This document shows, in pieces, positions 33,107 to 41,205 of a DNA stretch of 64,000 nucleotides. The stretch is taken from the NCBI RefSeq assembly GCF_003731635.1, contig NZ_RCUA01000068.1, forward strand, positions 1 to 64,000. The letters are read 5' to 3'. A model generated the notes under the pieces. It searched no databases. It was given only the letters and a program-made list of their open reading frames with translations, and had not been told where the DNA came from. The position numbers and the translations under genes are program-made. Numbering within the stretch: the first letter of the stretch is position 1; the number at the start of each line of letters is the position of its first letter. This stretch comes from Marisediminitalea oceani (GTDB taxonomy: Bacteria > Pseudomonadota > Gammaproteobacteria > Enterobacterales > Alteromonadaceae).

Positions 33107-33751
33107 TTAGTGGATCTTTTTCTCTACTTTGGCGCGCAGGGCCGCGATATCTTTGTGACGACCTTCGTCAGCTAATGGTCGTGCCGGTCGTGGCGCGGCA
33201 TTTAGCGCTTTATCCAGATAAGCCAGCGCCTGTTCATATTCGCCACCGTCGTACAGGTATTCAGCGTAAAAATAGTTGCTGTCTATGCCATCCGGATTTA
33301 CCTGCAGCGCACTTTTTAACAGCTGCTCAGCTTTTTTGTCGCTGCCAAAGCCAATCGGCCAGCCTGGCACTTTGTGGTACAACACACCAAGGCTGGTCAT
33401 TGCCGATCCCTGCAGCGCATGAGAATCGATAGCCAACGCATCCTCAAAGCTCTTCTTAGCAGACTTGGCGTATTTCAGCGCGCCTATACCGCCTTCTGCA
33501 CCGGCAGTGCTCGACTGTACAATCCCCAGCCAGATTAAATATTCCGGCTGCTTTGGCTCGGCTGCCACCAGCGCCTCGGCTTGTTTTATCAGTGATTTAA
33601 ATTCATCGGCTTTTTTATTATTGTCGATGTCAGCGTAGTTAATTCTGGCCCAGGCAGACTGAATATCAGCCAGTCCCGGGGTACTCTCAGCGGCAGTCAG
33701 AGGCAGGCACACAGCCACCAGCAAAGTTAGCAAATAGCGAACAGTTTTCAT
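33107..33751 (-). CDS. Exported TPR-repeat protein, last gene of the diiron-oxidase operon
   Basis: 214 residues. A signal peptide (YLLTLLVAVCLPLTAA) precedes several tetratricopeptide-like helices: AEALVAAEPKQPEYLIWLGI, FEDALAIDSHALQGSAMTSLGVLY, LKSALQVNPDGIDSNYFYAEYLYDGG and ALAYLDKALNAAP. TPR domains mediate protein-protein contacts, so this is probably a periplasmic adaptor. The start overlaps the SDR gene by 4 bp, tying it to that operon. Confidence 0.82.
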   Translation of the reverse strand: MKTVRYLLTLLVAVCLPLTAAESTPGLADIQSAWARINYADIDNNKKADEFKSLIKQAEALVAAEPKQPEYLIWLGIVQSSTAGAEGGIGALKYAKSAKKSFEDALAIDSHALQGSAMTSLGVLYHKVPGWPIGFGSDKKAEQLLKSALQVNPDGIDSNYFYAEYLYDGGEYEQALAYLDKALNAAPRPARPLADEGRHKDIAALRAKVEKKIH

Positions 33752-34557
33752 GACAGTTTCTCCTTTGTGACGGATGTCAAAAAGCGTTGAATAACGGGTA
33801 GTTTTTTAATAAGCGCACGGTCAACAATGGCGGGAAACACCCCATTGATGCGGGCAAAAAGTCGCTCCGGAAAACCAATAAACCAGCGGGATTTATTGCC
33901 TTCAAGTTGTGCAACTAAGGCATCAGCGACGCGTTCTGGCGGGTCCATCTGATTGCCCAACGCCTGATTCATCGATACCACGGCGTCGGAGTTAATCGCA
34001 GTCTGAGTGGCCCTGGGAGCCAGGTAATAAAAGTTAACCGAACTGTGCGCATACTCACGAATCAGGGATTCAGTAAATCCCCGTAAACCGAATTTAGAGG
34101 CGCAGTAGGCCGCATGGCAGGGAAATCCAATGCTGCCAAAGGTAGAGCCAACATTAACCACGTAACTTTTGCCTGCACGTTGCAATACAGGCAACAAGCG
34201 CTGGATCAGGGCGATGGGCGCCGTTAAGTTAGTGGCTAACAGCGCTTCAATCCGGGCCATTGGAATAGCACTGAAATTGCCAATTTCATTAATACCGGCA
34301 CTGTTTATCAGCATCGTGGGCGGGTGCTCATGACACACCGCCACAACCTTATCCAGACCTTCGGCCGTGGTGATATCAGCGCAGGCAACCGTGTGACGCC
34401 CGGGCAATGATTCAAGCAGTTCGCTAAGTTTAGCCCCATTGCGGCCCGTAAGGATAAGCGAGGCACCAAGGCCAGCCAGCTTGCGGGCAATGGCTTCCCC
34501 GATTCCGCCTGAAGCGCCGGTAATCAGGCAAACCTGCTGTTGCCAGTCAATACTCAT
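33748..34557 (-). CDS. SDR family oxidoreductase of the diiron-oxidase operon
   Basis: 269 residues, classical SDR. TGASGGIG (about 12-19), NSAG (about 88-91), the catalytic Ser region (VVNVGSTFGSIG) and YCASK are intact, and a C-terminal extension (GNKSRWFIGFPERLFARINGV) is common in members acting on lipid-like substrates. The start at 34557 is chosen because its ATG overlaps the upstream stop (TGATG); an upstream ATG lies inside the preceding gene. It probably reduces a keto or aldehyde intermediate made by the other operon enzymes, which is inference. Confidence 0.88.
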   Translation of the reverse strand: MSIDWQQQVCLITGASGGIGEAIARKLAGLGASLILTGRNGAKLSELLESLPGRHTVACADITTAEGLDKVVAVCHEHPPTMLINSAGINEIGNFSAIPMARIEALLATNLTAPIALIQRLLPVLQRAGKSYVVNVGSTFGSIGFPCHAAYCASKFGLRGFTESLIREYAHSSVNFYYLAPRATQTAINSDAVVSMNQALGNQMDPPERVADALVAQLEGNKSRWFIGFPERLFARINGVFPAIVDRALIKKLPVIQRFLTSVTKEKLS

Positions 34558-35228
34558 CAGGCTGCCTCCCCAAGCGTATCCTTGCATGCCAGCGTGCGAA
34601 AGATATTGGCGTACAGCTGAAAGAACATTTTGGCTGAATGGATAATCAGATCCTGCTCAGCTTTATCGTCAATTTTGTTCATCAGGTCTCGAAAGAACAC
34701 GATATGCTCCTGATCCAGCGAACCATGGGAGCGCAGATAACTGAACGCGCCACCGGGTAAATCCAGGGTTTTTCTAATCATGGCGGCCGCGTTATCCGCC
34801 AGCGCAATGCTGGTACCTTCCAGCACAAACACCATACCAAAGAAGCACAAGGGATTTTTACGACGAATAGCGTCATAAGCATAAGCTACCATTAATTCGG
34901 TGGCCGCCGATGGCTGACTATGTCGCACGGCTTCTTTATCCACCCCGCAGGTAGCTAAATCATTGAGGATCCATTCCTGATGGCCCATTTCTTCCTCAAT
35001 ATATTCACCTACCGCTTCTCGCAACCACTCTTTGCTTTCTGGTAACGCTGCACCGGTGGCCATAAGTAAGGGTACGGTATGTTTTACGTGGTGGTAGGCT
35101 TCGCGCAGAAAGGCCGTGTAATTATCCAGGGTAATATCGCCCCTGAACACCTGTTGAATAATCGGCGAACCAGTTAAGTAAGCTCGCTCTGCCTGGGTTT
35201 CCTGCTCTAAACGGGTATATAAATTCAT
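34557..35228 (-). CDS. Haem-oxygenase-like diiron oxidase (TenA/PqqC/UndA-like fold)
   Basis: 223 residues, all-helical HDO-type protein. Putative metal ligands: Glu80 and His83 (EEEMGHQEW), Glu137 (VLEGTS), and His168, Asp172 and His175 (SHGSLDQEH). Their E-x2-H … E … H-x3-D-x2-H spacing is that of HDO enzymes such as UndA and CADD, so the iron sites look intact. HDO proteins oxidise, cleave or decarboxylate small acids and amino acids using O2. Position between an AMP-ligase and an SDR gene suggests it acts on a ligase-activated or released acid. Older annotations would call it TENA/THI-4-like. Confidence 0.85.
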   Translation of the reverse strand: MNLYTRLEQETQAERAYLTGSPIIQQVFRGDITLDNYTAFLREAYHHVKHTVPLLMATGAALPESKEWLREAVGEYIEEEMGHQEWILNDLATCGVDKEAVRHSQPSAATELMVAYAYDAIRRKNPLCFFGMVFVLEGTSIALADNAAAMIRKTLDLPGGAFSYLRSHGSLDQEHIVFFRDLMNKIDDKAEQDLIIHSAKMFFQLYANIFRTLACKDTLGEAA

Positions 35229-35244
35229 GCTAATTACTCCTCGC

Positions 35245-36690
35245 CTAAGCCACTGCCGGCGTATACATAGTGTCGATAACGGTCTGAAAATGCGTAACGG
35301 CTTGTTGCCGTTTTAATTTGCCATTGGCGGTAAATAAGCCAGCATCGGCCGCAATTTCAGGCAGGGTTTGCCACGCCTGCAAGCGGGCATAGTCGGGCAG
35401 TTGTTGATTAACTGCCGCAAGGTGTTGCTCAATCATTTGTGCGGTTACGCCCCTATGACGCGGCACTAACAGCGCAGCGCAATGCGGACGCGCTTCACCC
35501 ACCACCAGCACCTGGCTGAACAGCCCCCCGGCGAGCAACAGACTTTCAATCCACTCTGGGGAAATATTGCGGCCTAATGAGGTGATAATGAGGTTTTTCC
35601 TGCGGCCAGCCACGTAGTAATAGCCGTCTTCTTCACTCACTAAATCGCCGGTTTTTACTACTGTGGGATAAAAGGATTGCGGCTGGTTCAGATAGCCGAG
35701 GAAAATGGTGCCACTGGCCACCAGTTCGCCGTTTTCAATGGTAAGGGTGTTGTGACCAAGCGAACGCCCTACGCTGTCTGGATTCTCCGCGCCTGGCAGG
35801 TTCAGGGTATTAACCGAGACACATTCAGACAGGCCATAGCCCTGATAAACCGGCAAGCCGGCTTCACGTGCTTTGGCTATCAAACCAGCCGGCACATGAG
35901 CGCCGCCCACCGCGATAAACTGCAATGACTTTGGCGGCTGCCAACCATTACTGCAAGCGGTAACCAGCATGAATAACAGCTCAGGCACCAAAATCAACGA
36001 CTCAGGCTGCGCTTTACTGATGGCGCTTAACATGGCCGCCGGGTCGGTTAGCCGGGCGCCGGAAAAACCGAGCTCTTCACTGCCACAAACGACCACAGTG
36101 CCACCACAGTTCAGAGGCGCGTACACACCTGCGATATTCTCAAGCAGGGTCGCGAGCGGCAATAAACACTGATGGCGCACATAAGGCATAGCCAGCGCAG
36201 CATCGAGGCTTGCGGCAACCCTGGCCTGCGATGCGTTACTCAGGCAAACCCCTTTGGGGTTACCGGTAGAGCCGGAGGTAAAGGTGACTTTTCCTGTACC
36301 GGTGGGGATCTCCGGTATCTCTGAGTTATCGCGTAATAATGCATACAGCAGATTAAACGGCGAAGTGGTTATATGGCTATCATCAATCAGTGCAGGTTGA
36401 TCGGTGATGATGAGTTCGATACCGGCTTCGGCCAGCAGGTGCTGCCGCTGCGATGTCGAAAAATAGGGCGGAACAGGCACCAGTAATTTGTTTGCGCGCT
36501 GACACGCCAGATCGCAAATAATCCATTCGGCACTGTTTTCGGCTAGCAGAGCCAGCCGCTGGGCTGGTTGCGTTGTTAGCCAATCAGCCACTTGGTTAAC
36601 CCTTTCATTCAGCTCAGCGTAAGTCAGGTTACCGCTACGAGATTCCAGAGCAACTCGATGCGGCCATTGCTGCCAGTGTTGTAACATCAT
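35245..36690 (-). CDS. AMP-dependent acyl-CoA synthetase/ligase family protein
   Basis: 481 residues, shorter than most long-chain acyl-CoA ligases. ANL-superfamily motifs are intact: P-loop-like TFTSGSTGNPKGV (about 134-146), YGLSECVSV, TGDLV, GRRKNLIITSLGRNISPEWIE (hinge) and the C-terminal catalytic lysine in NGKLKRQQAV. It activates a carboxylic acid as an acyl-adenylate, perhaps passing it to CoA or directly to an acceptor. It overlaps the thermostable-hemolysin gene by 4 bp upstream and precedes the HDO gene by 16 bp. Confidence 0.88.
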   Translation of the reverse strand: MMLQHWQQWPHRVALESRSGNLTYAELNERVNQVADWLTTQPAQRLALLAENSAEWIICDLACQRANKLLVPVPPYFSTSQRQHLLAEAGIELIITDQPALIDDSHITTSPFNLLYALLRDNSEIPEIPTGTGKVTFTSGSTGNPKGVCLSNASQARVAASLDAALAMPYVRHQCLLPLATLLENIAGVYAPLNCGGTVVVCGSEELGFSGARLTDPAAMLSAISKAQPESLILVPELLFMLVTACSNGWQPPKSLQFIAVGGAHVPAGLIAKAREAGLPVYQGYGLSECVSVNTLNLPGAENPDSVGRSLGHNTLTIENGELVASGTIFLGYLNQPQSFYPTVVKTGDLVSEEDGYYYVAGRRKNLIITSLGRNISPEWIESLLLAGGLFSQVLVVGEARPHCAALLVPRHRGVTAQMIEQHLAAVNQQLPDYARLQAWQTLPEIAADAGLFTANGKLKRQQAVTHFQTVIDTMYTPAVA

Positions 36691-37409
36691 AATTGCGCTC
36701 CTAACTCAGCAGAAAATGCAGGCACCAGGGGAGCAAACTGCTCATAACCAGCTCGCAGTTTCGGGTTATCCAGGGTTAACTGAATAATATCTGCCACCCT
36801 GGCGGCCACTACTTTTGGCGCCGTCTGATAATAAGAGCCCCAGTTTTGTTTAGGCTCACCCAAACGGGCTTCATCGGCGTCTGTAAGATGATGTAAAGTA
36901 AGGCCGCCGTGCTCCATCATGCGTTGCAGCTGGCTGGTGGCGGTAAATACCAGTAGCGAAATGTGCTGCTGAAATAAGCCCATAGCGGTGAGCAGTAATA
37001 AGGGCATGGTGAAGCGGGAGGACCGGCTGTAAAGATTGCCAATTTCAGCCAGTCGATGACGAGGGCAGTGAATGCCTTTTTCTGCCATAGCCTGTTCCAG
37101 AGGCTGCTCAAAATAGGTTTCAACAAACAGCTTATGTTCACCGGTGCGAACACCAAGGGCAGCTTCTATTTTGCTGCGCCCCAGAGCCACCAGCAACGGC
37201 ATAAACTCGGTAATCTGTGCCTGATAGGCCTGGTTAAAGCCCCTGGCAATATGGTTTTCAATGGTTTTTCTCTTTGTGCTCTGCTTGTTTGCGACATGAA
37301 CTGCCAAATGGCTGGTCAACTGACCACAAACAGGCACCACAGTCGAGCCTGTGCGCGGGATACGCAAGGCTGATAATTGTTCTGAAACAGGTTGGATGGA
37401 ACTCAACAT
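36687..37409 (-). CDS. Thermostable hemolysin family protein (GNAT-like fold)
   Basis: 240 residues. It matches the thermostable hemolysin (delta-VPH) family: HIARGFNQAYQAQITEFMPLLVAL, EAALGVRTGEHKLFVETYF, AEIGNLYSRSSRFTMPLLLLTA and GLTLHHLTDADEARLG. Although named after a Vibrio haemolysin, the family is thought to share the fold of acyltransferases/autoinducer synthases. No signal peptide is seen, which argues against a secreted toxin here. It is the first gene of the operon and may supply the transferase step of a small-molecule pathway. Its upstream region is a palindromic repeat array. Confidence 0.82.
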   Translation of the reverse strand: MLSSIQPVSEQLSALRIPRTGSTVVPVCGQLTSHLAVHVANKQSTKRKTIENHIARGFNQAYQAQITEFMPLLVALGRSKIEAALGVRTGEHKLFVETYFEQPLEQAMAEKGIHCPRHRLAEIGNLYSRSSRFTMPLLLLTAMGLFQQHISLLVFTATSQLQRMMEHGGLTLHHLTDADEARLGEPKQNWGSYYQTAPKVVAARVADIIQLTLDNPKLRAGYEQFAPLVPAFSAELGAQL

Positions 37410-37489
37410 AACTTCGTCTCATTGGTGACTGTTGAGCGTAAGTATGAAGTGTCAACATTAAGGAAAACTTAAGCACAAAAAAATCCCCA

Positions 37490-37838
37490 GATTTTTTTGT
37501 GTCCCGGAAACGTTTACGTTATCCGGGATCTTCATAACAGGCTGACTTCTCGGATAAAATAATCAGAATATGACGCTAATTATTTTTTTGTGTCCCGGTT
37601 TTACAACGTAAAGACCGGGACTTCCTTAACAAACTGACTACCCGATAAAAACCTTAGAATTATCCCTTCCCACTTTTTTTGGCATCCCGGAAACGTTTAC
37701 GTTATCCGGGACCTCCAGAACAGGCTGACTTTTCTTATAAAACAACTAAAGCATAACGCTGAATTTTTTGGCATCCCGGTTTTACATCGTAAAGACCGGG
37801 CCCCCTTAACAGCTTAATTTCGCTGATAAAACAACAGT
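37490..37838. repeat. Alternating tandem palindromic repeats, four units of about 91 bp
   Basis: Four hairpins lie at 37502-37528, 37593-37620, 37685-37711 and 37774-37801. Units 1 and 3 share one sequence (TCCCGGAAACGT…TCCGGGA), and units 2 and 4 share another (TCCCGGTTTTAC…ACCGGG). Each is preceded by a T-run with TG or GCA and followed by a conserved AACA-GCTGACTT…GATAAAA tail. The A-B-A-B order gives a roughly 182-bp higher-order period. The array fills the gap between the solute-binding-protein stop and the operon start. It resembles REP/BIME-type extragenic palindromes. Confidence 0.85.
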
Positions 37839-38633
37839 TCAGTCACAAGTGAGCTTGGGGAATTTATGATCGCCAGAGTGGCGCTTAATGGAGCGGGAGA
37901 GTTGGCCACTGTTGATAAATCTGTCCATATAGCGATTAATGAGCGGTAGCATGGTTTGTTTTGCGGGCCTGCTCACCAGTACCAAATCGACGCTGCTGAT
38001 GACATTAGGGGACTGGTAAAACTCGCTGTAGCAAAACTGCCGTTTATTAAGCACCGACAACGCGTTTTGCTCACTCATAATGGCATAGTCACAACGACCT
38101 TTGGTGAGCATAAGCGCCATCAGCGTCTGACTTGCCGAATCTACCCGTAATAGCGGATGCTCCTGATCTTCAAAAGCCGTCTGTAACACCGGATATTTAA
38201 AGCCGAAACGGGTACATACCGCCTCACCATTACTCTCAGCAGGGACAAATGGACCGTCAAACTCAGTGGTGGCATAAAGATAACTGTCGTGCTGGATAAG
38301 AGGTTTACTGAATATAAAGCCACTGGGGTCGTCCAGCCACTCCTCACCCGAGAGGAACATATCGGCCTTTCCCTGGCGCAACAGCAGCTCGTTACGGGCG
38401 CGGCTGGAGTCGAGGTAGGTGACATTCAGGTTTGCTTCCTCGGCGAAGCTGGCAAAAAAATCTACCACCACGCCCTGATAGGACTGGCTTTGCGTATCAA
38501 AATACAGATAGGGCGGTGAGCCGGGCGAATTAATCGCAAAGATAATCTCTTGCGCGGGCGGTAAAGCCACTGCACGACCAGCAGAGAATACACTGCTTAG
38601 AAGTAAGAGTATGCAATATGAAATTAACCGCAT
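37839..38633 (-). CDS. Periplasmic solute-binding protein family 3-like
   Basis: 264 residues. A signal peptide ([20 protein letters not shown]) precedes a bilobal SBP_bac_3-type domain: [60 protein letters not shown]. These proteins bind amino-acid-like ligands. No ABC permease genes are adjacent, so it may act as a sensor domain or orphan receptor. The start at 38633 gives a normal signal peptide; an earlier in-frame ATG adds 43 unlikely residues. Confidence 0.8.
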   Translation of the reverse strand: MRLISYCILLLLSSVFSAGRAVALPPAQEIIFAINSPGSPPYLYFDTQSQSYQGVVVDFFASFAEEANLNVTYLDSSRARNELLLRQGKADMFLSGEEWLDDPSGFIFSKPLIQHDSYLYATTEFDGPFVPAESNGEAVCTRFGFKYPVLQTAFEDQEHPLLRVDSASQTLMALMLTKGRCDYAIMSEQNALSVLNKRQFCYSEFYQSPNVISSVDLVLVSRPAKQTMLPLINRYMDRFINSGQLSRSIKRHSGDHKFPKLTCD

Positions 38634-38827
38634 TGTGCTCAACCTGTGTGCCTTCTCTACCAAAACAGCTGATGCCGCATAAAACAACGCCGCAGTATAA
38701 CTCAAGGGCTTGTTACACGCTAACCCGGCATTACCTGTTGCAGGCGAGGCGCTGCGACACATTGCATATTGATGCTTATTTAGGTATTTATAGCGCCAGA
38801 TTGTTACGCTTAACGAATTGGACAGAC

Positions 38828-39400
38828 ATGAATTTACCCACGTTTTTAGCCACCCTTAACAGCGGCGAGAAAGTTCTGGCCGGCTCCGATGTGCATATGT
38901 ACATGCATAAACTGAGTCAGGATGCGTTTAAGGTTACCGCCAAAATCAATAATCAGTACAACACGCCTGAACAAATGACCGCTTTGCTCTGCGAACTGAC
39001 CGGCCAGGAAGTAAGCCCCACCGTAACCGTGTTTCCGCCGGTATTTACCGACTGTGGTAAAAACCTGCACTTCGCCGAGAATATCTTTATTAACTCCGGC
39101 TGTAAATTTCAGGATCAGGGCGGTATCTACATTGGCTCAGGCACGTTGGTTGGTCATAACGTGGTGTTCGCATCACTCAATCATGAGCAGGATCCGCAGG
39201 CTCGCGGAAATCTGTTACCGGGTAAAATTACGGTAGGGGAAAATGTCTGGATTGGCGCCAACGCAACCATTCTGGCGGGGGTCACCATTGGTGATGGTGC
39301 CATTATTGCTGCGGGTGCTGTCGTCACCAAAGACGTTCAGCCAAACACCATTGTGGGCGGTGTACCGGCGAAGTACCTTAAAGATGTTGAGATAGATTAA
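38828..39400 (+). CDS. Hexapeptide-repeat acyltransferase (maltose/galactoside O-acetyltransferase-like)
   Basis: 190 residues. An N-terminal helical Maa-type region (about 40-60) precedes left-handed beta-helix hexapeptide repeats: [36 protein letters not shown], containing the catalytic-type His, and [30 protein letters not shown]. It transfers acetyl from acetyl-CoA to sugars. The start at 38828 is preferred, since upstream in-frame codons lie in the promoter region shared with the divergent solute-binding protein gene. It is convergent with the 232-residue gene, overlapping it by 4 bp. Confidence 0.88.
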   Translation: MNLPTFLATLNSGEKVLAGSDVHMYMHKLSQDAFKVTAKINNQYNTPEQMTALLCELTGQEVSPTVTVFPPVFTDCGKNLHFAENIFINSGCKFQDQGGIYIGSGTLVGHNVVFASLNHEQDPQARGNLLPGKITVGENVWIGANATILAGVTIGDGAIIAAGAVVTKDVQPNTIVGGVPAKYLKDVEID

Positions 39401-40095
39401 AACTCATACTCCATGGCCATACGCAGTGTATGGTCTTTACTGTCACCGTTGAGTCCGGCAATAAAAGCCAGCTCCCATTTAAGCTGCTTTTGTTTATCAA
39501 AGCGTTTGATCCCCATAAAGGCCGGGCCCACGCCAATAAAATCCTCGGCCGCGTAAAACTCAACCGCAGGCTGAATTTCCGGGATCCAGCGGTAGCGAAA
39601 TTTCATTTTAAACTCGCTTTCAAATTCTGAAGGTACGGTATCGCCCCATTCGTACACCAACATTACGTTAGTGGTTAAACTGAAGCGCCCCAGTTCCTTT
39701 TCGGTAAGCACGCCGCCTTTGAACTCCCAGTCGTTACTGGCATTTTGCTTTTCCAGTTCAAATAGCAGCCCCCAGTCGGCCCAGTACTGGCCCTGCTCAG
39801 TAAGCATTGAGCGCAGTTCCAGCTCGTAACCGGCCACGCCAAAGTCGCCCGACTCATCGCGGGAGCCAACAATGTAGGCTTCCAGGATGGTGTACTCCGA
39901 TAAAGCATGCCCAAAAGAAATCCGTTGCATGAGGATATTGCCATCTTCCTCACTTTGCCTTGAGGTCAGGCGCCATTCCACTTCCCGTTCGAAGGGCAAA
40001 ACGTAAGGGTGATACACCCGATCCACGGTAAAATTGTCGGCCAGTACTTTGCCCGGCAAAAGCAGTAAGAGGGCGATAGCCAGATATAATCTCAT
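39397..40095 (-). CDS. Exported beta-rich protein of the FTR1-like operon
   Basis: 232 residues. A signal peptide ([17 protein letters not shown]) precedes alternating strands with aromatic endings ([57 protein letters not shown]), with a terminal aromatic Phe, the pattern of an outer-membrane barrel. No named family is certain. The start overlaps the FTR1-like gene by 4 bp, so it belongs to the metal-transport operon and may be its outer-membrane component. Confidence 0.72.
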   Translation of the reverse strand: MRLYLAIALLLLLPGKVLADNFTVDRVYHPYVLPFEREVEWRLTSRQSEEDGNILMQRISFGHALSEYTILEAYIVGSRDESGDFGVAGYELELRSMLTEQGQYWADWGLLFELEKQNASNDWEFKGGVLTEKELGRFSLTTNVMLVYEWGDTVPSEFESEFKMKFRYRWIPEIQPAVEFYAAEDFIGVGPAFMGIKRFDKQKQLKWELAFIAGLNGDSKDHTLRMAMEYEF

Positions 40096-40859
40096 TTCAA
40101 CTCCCCGGTTAGCTGACGCTTGCCAACCAGTAACGAATACAGATAGCAATACATCACAGGAAACAGCACTGCAGCCAGATAAACCAGCATGTAAGCACCG
40201 GTAGGCGTGGCTTCGTAGCCAATTAATACATTTAAAAAGTGGCCATACTCGCTGTCATCTGCCACCCAGCCAGACGTATCCCACAGGCGATTTTGATTTG
40301 GCAGCAAATTAATTTGCTCCAGTAACATGGCGATACCCGCTATCTGACCGGCAAAAAATACCGTCAGGACAGTCAGCTTAATTAACCGAATGCGTACGGC
40401 AGCCACTGCCACATACACCAATACGCCCACGCTGAGGCTAATGCCCAGACCAATCACGTTACCCAGAAAAAGCGACGTATCGGCATCCGGGGCAGACCAG
40501 TAGGCAAGCAAGTAAATAATAAAGTGAATCACGTTAATAAACGTGATCCCCACCATCAGCAAGGCACTTAAGCGCTGGCTGGCATCAGCCTCGCCCTGAT
40601 ACTGGCGGCGGATATACTCGCCCAGTCCTAATAACATCAACATCAGCACCAGGGTTTTAATCAGCTCCAGGCCGCCGCCCTCAAACCACTCTGAGACCAC
40701 CGACAGGTTGAAATACAATGCCACAGCAAACAGAAATCCCGCCACCGTGCCGCCGAGTAGATAGCGAACACTGCCGCCCTGCTGAGCCAGTAAAAAGCTA
40801 AATAATAAGAATACTGGCAGGGTGTCGCGAATAAACAGGATCACGGTATTAATTAGCAT
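40092..40859 (-). CDS. FTR1-like iron permease homologue with degenerate REGLE motif
   Basis: 255 residues with about seven membrane helices. Overall FTR1/Fet-like architecture: EWFEGGGLELIKTLVLMLMLLGLGEYI and RLWDTSGWVADDSEYGHFLNVLIGYEATPTGAYM, the latter a characteristic C-terminal FTR1 block. The first iron-binding REGLE motif reads RDTLP (about residues 10-14), and a second intact REGLE was not seen. It may transport a different species or act with reduced iron specificity. It overlaps the cupredoxin gene by 11 bp. Confidence 0.75.
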   Translation of the reverse strand: MLINTVILFIRDTLPVFLLFSFLLAQQGGSVRYLLGGTVAGFLFAVALYFNLSVVSEWFEGGGLELIKTLVLMLMLLGLGEYIRRQYQGEADASQRLSALLMVGITFINVIHFIIYLLAYWSAPDADTSLFLGNVIGLGISLSVGVLVYVAVAAVRIRLIKLTVLTVFFAGQIAGIAMLLEQINLLPNQNRLWDTSGWVADDSEYGHFLNVLIGYEATPTGAYMLVYLAAVLFPVMYCYLYSLLVGKRQLTGELK

Positions 40860-41205
40860 CCGTTGCCTCCTCGTTAGTCACGATAACGTAACCCACGGCC
40901 GAGTTAGGGTGCAGCTCACCAAAAAATTTATAGCTGCCACTGGGTAGCGGCCCTACAAAAATGGTGCCTTTGCTGTTGCCGAAAATCACTTTTTCCCGGT
41001 TCAGATCGAAGCTGTCAATTTCCTCTGGCGACGGGTCGTGATTAATAAACACCAGGCGTACTTTTCGGCCTTCGGGGATCCGGACAGTTTGCGGTATAAA
41101 CAGATGGTCACGAATTTCGATAACCACCTCCGGCAGCGCCGCCAAAGCGCCCAAAGGCGAAAGAGTTAATAGTGCCAGCACCGCGGCTTGCTTCATCAAC
41201 CTCAT
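40849..41205 (-). CDS. Periplasmic cupredoxin-fold protein (iron-transport type)
   Basis: 118 residues. A signal peptide (AAVLALLTLSPLGALA) precedes a single cupredoxin fold: VVIEIRDHLFIPQTVRIPEGRKVRLVFIN, EEIDSFDLNREKVI and SYKFFGELHPNSAVGYVIV. The blue-copper Cys is absent (FFGELHP), while His56, Glu61/62, Asp64 and His99 remain. Such Cys-less domains accompany FTR1-type permeases, as in EfeO-like proteins, and are thought to bind or oxidise ferrous iron. It overlaps both the histidine kinase and FTR1-like genes. Confidence 0.83.
   Translation of the reverse strand: MRLMKQAAVLALLTLSPLGALAALPEVVIEIRDHLFIPQTVRIPEGRKVRLVFINHDPSPEEIDSFDLNREKVIFGNSKGTIFVGPLPSGSYKFFGELHPNSAVGYVIVTNEEATDAN

Noticed and set aside
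36687-37409. Secreted haemolytic toxin
   Set aside because: The family name comes from Vibrio, but there is no signal peptide and the gene is embedded in a metabolic operon, so an enzymatic role is more likely.
37490-37838. CRISPR array
   Set aside because: The repeats are self-palindromic hairpins of two alternating types with conserved, not variable, sequence between them; there are only four units and no cas genes.
37490-37838. Integron attC cassette array
   Set aside because: No RYYYAAC/GTTRRRY core pairs, no cassette genes between units and no integrase nearby.
38634-38827. N-terminal extension of the hexapeptide acyltransferase
   Set aside because: The upstream in-frame codons cover the divergent promoter region and lack family similarity; the conserved Maa start fits 38828.
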